Shown: positions 12,868 through 14,840 of the stretch, one piece after another
How positions within the stretch are numbered: position 1 is the stretch's first letter
Layout of the letters: each line of letters begins with the position of its first letter
Source: Baffinella frigidus
Lineage: Eukaryota; Cryptophyceae; Cryptomonadales; Baffinellaceae
Direction of reading: 5' to 3'
NCBI GenBank assembly: GCA_026770585.1
Contig: MU646962.1
Span: forward strand, 148,662 to 163,501
DNA: 14,840 bases
Position numbers and translations under genes: made by a program
Notes under the pieces: model-generated
What the model was told of the DNA's origin: nothing
What the model saw: only the letters and a program-made list of their open reading frames with translations
Database searches by the model: none

Positions 12868-12918
12868 ATCCAGCAGGGTAGCAAAGTCGGTAAGTCGCTC
12901 GACCCTCTCGTCGATCCG
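12868..12918 (-). CDS. Possible coiled-coil segment
   Basis: RIDERVERLTDFATLLD is an open, heptad-like minus-strand segment following AG-containing sequence (ccagtctag near 12928). It would stop some ten codons later if not spliced, and GT sites inside or after it are only moderate. It competes in frame with the exon at 12862-12797. Confidence 0.28.
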
Positions 12919-13020
12919 TGCAGGGCACTAGACTGGTTTCAGGCTTCTGCGGTACTAGTCCTTCCCGGTTCAGTTGCCGGTGTGGTGCAACGCTGTGTGG
13001 CTCAGAGACGCGTGGAGCAG

Positions 13021-13108
13021 GCATCCGCGATATTGTTATACCTCAAGACTATGGCGTGGTCGATGCTACTGCCGACGTGTCTCGTTCGCTCTCTACCCGC
13101 ATTTTCAG
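13021..13108 (+). CDS. Possible plus-strand exon
   Basis: Between cgtggagcag and TTTCAG|gtagag lies an 88-base open segment with two leading and two trailing bases. It reads IRDIVIPQDYGVVDATAD and then VSRSLSTRIF. Codon use is varied and protein-like. The opposite strand lacks a good exon here. Other plus frames are also open, so frame and strand are tentative. No partner exon was identified with confidence. Confidence 0.3.
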
Positions 13109-13154
13109 GTAGAGTTGGGTAATCAGTGTGGGGGTGATAACGTATCGGAGTTTT

Positions 13155-13392
13155 CAGCAGTTATCAGTCACCAGCCACCAACGGGGATGGTGCGGAGCCA
13201 GGTACCACCAACCCTCACGGAAGGACCAAATCGATTGATTTCGACCTGTTCCCAAAAGTTGATTGTGTACCAAGATTGGGACTTAACTTGACACAGAGAC
13301 CCCATATCTGGAATCTCTGCAAGAGGAATCTGAGATCTGAAAATCGACAATTTGGTCTTTCCGTGAGGGTTGGTGGAAGCTGATAACTGCTG
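13155..13392. mobile_element. ~240-bp inverted-repeat element (foldback/MITE-like)
   Basis: CCACCAACCCTCACGGAAGG then ACCAAATCGATTGATTTCG (13205-13243) is inverted at 13339-13376 with few mismatches. Outer arms CAGCAGTTATCAG (13155) and CTGATAACTGCTG (13380) are perfect complements, and TGATAA words continue to about 13425. The left arm carries about 34 extra bases (a CCAGCCACCAAC-like partial duplication). No coding capacity. It lies directly downstream of the exon ending at 13439. Confidence 0.8.
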
Positions 13393-13438
13393 ATAAGTTG
13401 TCAGTCACCAAGCTGATAACCGTGATAATCGCAGGGAC

Positions 13439-13639
13439 TGGGCAGCGCCTGAAGGAGAGCTTGAGCTCACTGATCTCCGTGAGAACGATGCGGTCGTGCT
13501 CATGCAACGCCGCCTTGACGGCGTGCTCCATCTCCGCCTCATCCGCCTGAGGTTCAGAGCAGGAGAAGGTGGGGTTCAGAGTTCTCGCCGCAAATCTCTC
13601 AAGGAGGCGCTGTCGGCGGTCAGCAGGAGCAGAGACGCT
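13439..13639 (-). CDS. Putative exon, coiled-coil protein (assembly exon 3)
   Basis: Acceptor cctgcggcag, 201 bases, 67 codons, phase 0 at both ends if the CCA|gtccct donor is used. Residues begin SVSAPADRRQRLLERF. Later comes QADEAEMEHAVKAALHEH and DRIVLTEISELKLSFRRC. The second half is a good coiled-coil candidate. A consensus donor (ATCA|gtgagc) within it and an internal acceptor (aacctcag before GCGGATGAG) offer alternative splicing. The intron from the preceding exon (13796) would be 156 bases, and the phases agree. Confidence 0.55.
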
Positions 13640-13795
13640 CTGCCGCAGGTTGGGGATGCCGTGGGCAACGGAACTCGCTCTCGGTCGTTGTCTCGCACAC
13701 ACTCGCTGCCCTTTTGGCTCCCTCATATCTCGCTATCAGTCCATCGATACACCCGCGTTTCGGTTGGAGCTCAGAGAAGTGAGAGAAGCGCGCAC

Positions 13796-13854
13796 CTCGA
13801 CCGTCTGCGCGGCATACCCCGCGAGCTTCTCCTGGAGCTCTCCCAGATCGCGCG
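13796..13854 (-). CDS. Putative exon, coiled-coil protein (assembly exon 2)
   Basis: Acceptor atgatggcccag, donor GTCGAG|gtgcgc, 59 bases with two leading bases and phase 0 at the end. It reads RDLGELQEKLAGYAAQTVE, with typical heptad spacing (Leu-Leu-Leu-Tyr/Ala). It fits in phase with both neighbours (13970-13926 and 13639-13439). Confidence 0.55.
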
Positions 13855-13925
13855 CTGGGCCATCATGCGCGACGCGCCCCGCAGCCGCGGAAGGCACGCA
13901 GTCTAGCCACATTGTTCTGAGAAAC

Positions 13926-13970
13926 AAGAGTGCAGTTTGCTCAGCTCCTGTTTCTCAGCTTGAGTCGCAG
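13926..13970 (-). CDS. Putative exon, coiled-coil protein (assembly exon 1)
   Basis: Acceptor aagttcccag, two leading bases, then ATQAEKQELSKLHS and a single trailing T before gtttct. The trailing base and the two leading bases of the next exon form one codon (TCG, Ser) across a 71-base intron. If unspliced, the frame would stop seven codons later. It is highly polar with a coiled-coil-like spacing. Confidence 0.45.
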
Positions 13971-14284
13971 CTGGGAACTTGAACGCCTATGGGGGTGGCC
14001 TACGCCACCGCCTGTGTTTGCTGTATGCGCATGGACGCTTCGCTTCGCTGTCCGCGATCCAGGGGGAGAGGCAGAAGGATTTTCAAATCTGCGATCGAAG
14101 GATCGAAAGTTGCCCGAGTTGACTTTTGTGTCAAAGAGTTCGCTCGCGCGAACCGACGGAACCAGGTGCGAGCCTCCGCTCACAGGGGTGGATCAGACAC
14201 GACCACACAACACAGTGCGGCGTGGGGGGAGGTCGTCCCCGTGCCTGCTCGTTCGGCGCGAGATCTTTCTCCCAGCAAGGGGGG
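13971..14284. other. No supported exon; possible upstream region of the plus ORF
   Basis: GC-rich with several overlapping open frames on both strands and no clear splice-bounded segment. An AGTTGACTTTTGTGTCAAAG motif near 14117-14136 belongs to the recurring AAAGTCAA/TTGACTTT family. Confidence 0.35.
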
Positions 14285-14443
14285 ATGGGGCAGGCGCTCA
14301 GTTTGCCTGGGCTGGAGGAGCCATGCTGCGGGGAGTCGCTGCGGAAGAACGAGCGGGAGCAGGCTCCCCCGGCGTCTCCACAGAAGAGCGATGATGTGCG
14401 CCCCACCCCACCCCTCAGCGAGAGGGGGGCTCCTGCGGAATAG
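14285..14443 (+). CDS. Small ORF with acylation-like N-terminus (possible first exon)
   Basis: A plus ATG at 14285, in a GGGGGATGG context (purine at -3, G at +4), opens 52 codons. The start is MGQALSLPGLEEPCCGES. Later residues include KNEREQAPPASPQKSDD and LSERGAPAE. Gly2 with Ser6 is an N-myristoylation pattern and the Cys-Cys at 14-15 is a typical palmitoylation neighbour. The rest is charged, Pro/Ser-rich and probably disordered. It may be a complete micro-protein or a first exon (AGCGATGAT|gtgcgc is a possible donor). The frame is also open upstream to 14126, so the start is chosen on motif and context. Other frames here are open too. Confidence 0.35.
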   Translation: MGQALSLPGLEEPCCGESLRKNEREQAPPASPQKSDDVRPTPPLSERGAPAE

Positions 14444-14490
14444 TGCACCTGCCGCAGATTTCTGTTTTTATTACACAATTGGTCCTCCTG

Positions 14491-14610
14491 GGAACGGTGC
14501 GTGTCCTTATTCGCGAGGCAACCCGTACAGCGTTGCACCTCGCGCATACGGCCCTAAGGCCCCGGGATTTTGGGTGGCCTGACGACACGGCAGACTGATG
14601 AGATCTGGGA
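14491..14610. repeat. Tandem 120-bp duplication, copy 1
   Basis: Shares ACGGTGCGTRTCYTTATTCG, TAAGGCCCCGGGATTTTG and GGCAGRCTGATGAGRTCT with 14631-14750. Copy 1 carries a GCGAGG...CCTCGC small inverted repeat where copy 2 has extra GTATCTTTATTCG units. Confidence 0.9.
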
Positions 14611-14630
14611 AATTCTATTTCATGACATTA

Positions 14631-14750
14631 CGAACGGTGCGTATCTTTATTCGCCGTATCTTTATTCGTGCGTATCTTTATTCGCCTCATACGGTAAGGC
14701 CCCGGGATTTTGAATGGGTTGATGACCAGGCAGGCTGATGAGGTCTTGGG
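14631..14750. repeat. Tandem 120-bp duplication, copy 2, with internal triplication
   Basis: Matches 14491-14610, spaced 140 bases. Inside it CGTATCTTTATTCG is repeated three times (from about 14639 to 14684). Sequence to the right end shows nothing further assignable. Confidence 0.9.
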
Positions 14751-14840
14751 GGGGTGCAGATCTTGGTGAAGATGCGGAATATGTGGGGGCAACGAAATGT
14801 CGTCATGCTCAAGATGTGTGAATACAGGTCCTGTCTTTAT

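Noticed and set aside
14131-14547. Minus-strand 138-residue open frame opposite the micro-ORF
   Set aside because: All frames are open in this GC-rich stretch. The plus frame has a better start context and motif, and the minus frame crosses the 120-bp repeat.

Overview
This is eukaryotic nuclear DNA. The evidence is an uninterrupted (TTTAGGG)n block at 2630-2748, many degenerate telomere-like islands elsewhere, dense microsatellites, small inverted-repeat elements, and short open segments bounded by AG acceptors and GT donors instead of long reading frames. TTTAGGG telomeres occur in land plants, many algae, dinoflagellates, Apicomplexa and chromerids. The small coiled-coil exons, GT donors, mixed base composition and repeat load make me favour an alveolate alga such as a chromerid (Chromera-like), but this is an impression and cannot be proved from the window. 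I see no bacterial operon, rRNA, tRNA, CRISPR array or recognisable conserved enzyme.

Layout: (1) 1-1000: AT/GA/GT microsatellites, then a possible minus-strand gene start (exon 704-618, next exon 245-144, leaving the window to the left). Upstream of it is a cluster of GCTGACA/CACGTG motifs. (2) 1000-2750: essentially gene-free, with small repeats, a three-copy 60-bp repeat and the interstitial telomere block. (3) 2850-13970: a long series of short minus-strand segments that look like coding exons. They are mostly charged, Glu/Arg/Ala/Gln-rich and predicted coiled coil. Several occur as two to seven homologous copies with the same intron phase, and some copies are decayed or interrupted. Telomere-like tracts, (CT)n/(GA)n tracts and small inverted-repeat elements lie between them. 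(4) 12530-13400: a hairpin between direct repeats, a larger inverted-repeat element and one possible plus-strand exon. (5) 14285-14443: a small plus-strand ORF that starts with an N-myristoylation/palmitoylation-like motif, then a 120-bp tandem duplication to the end.

The best-supported coding assembly is three minus-strand exons, 13970-13926, 13854-13796 and 13639-13439. Their splice phases agree and they would encode a coiled-coil segment. The other exons could belong to the same long gene, to several genes, or to a duplicated pseudogene field. The sequence alone does not decide this, and no transcript evidence is available. The most unusual property is the repeated birth and decay of small symmetric coiled-coil exons, with telomere-like DNA at several of the duplication junctions.
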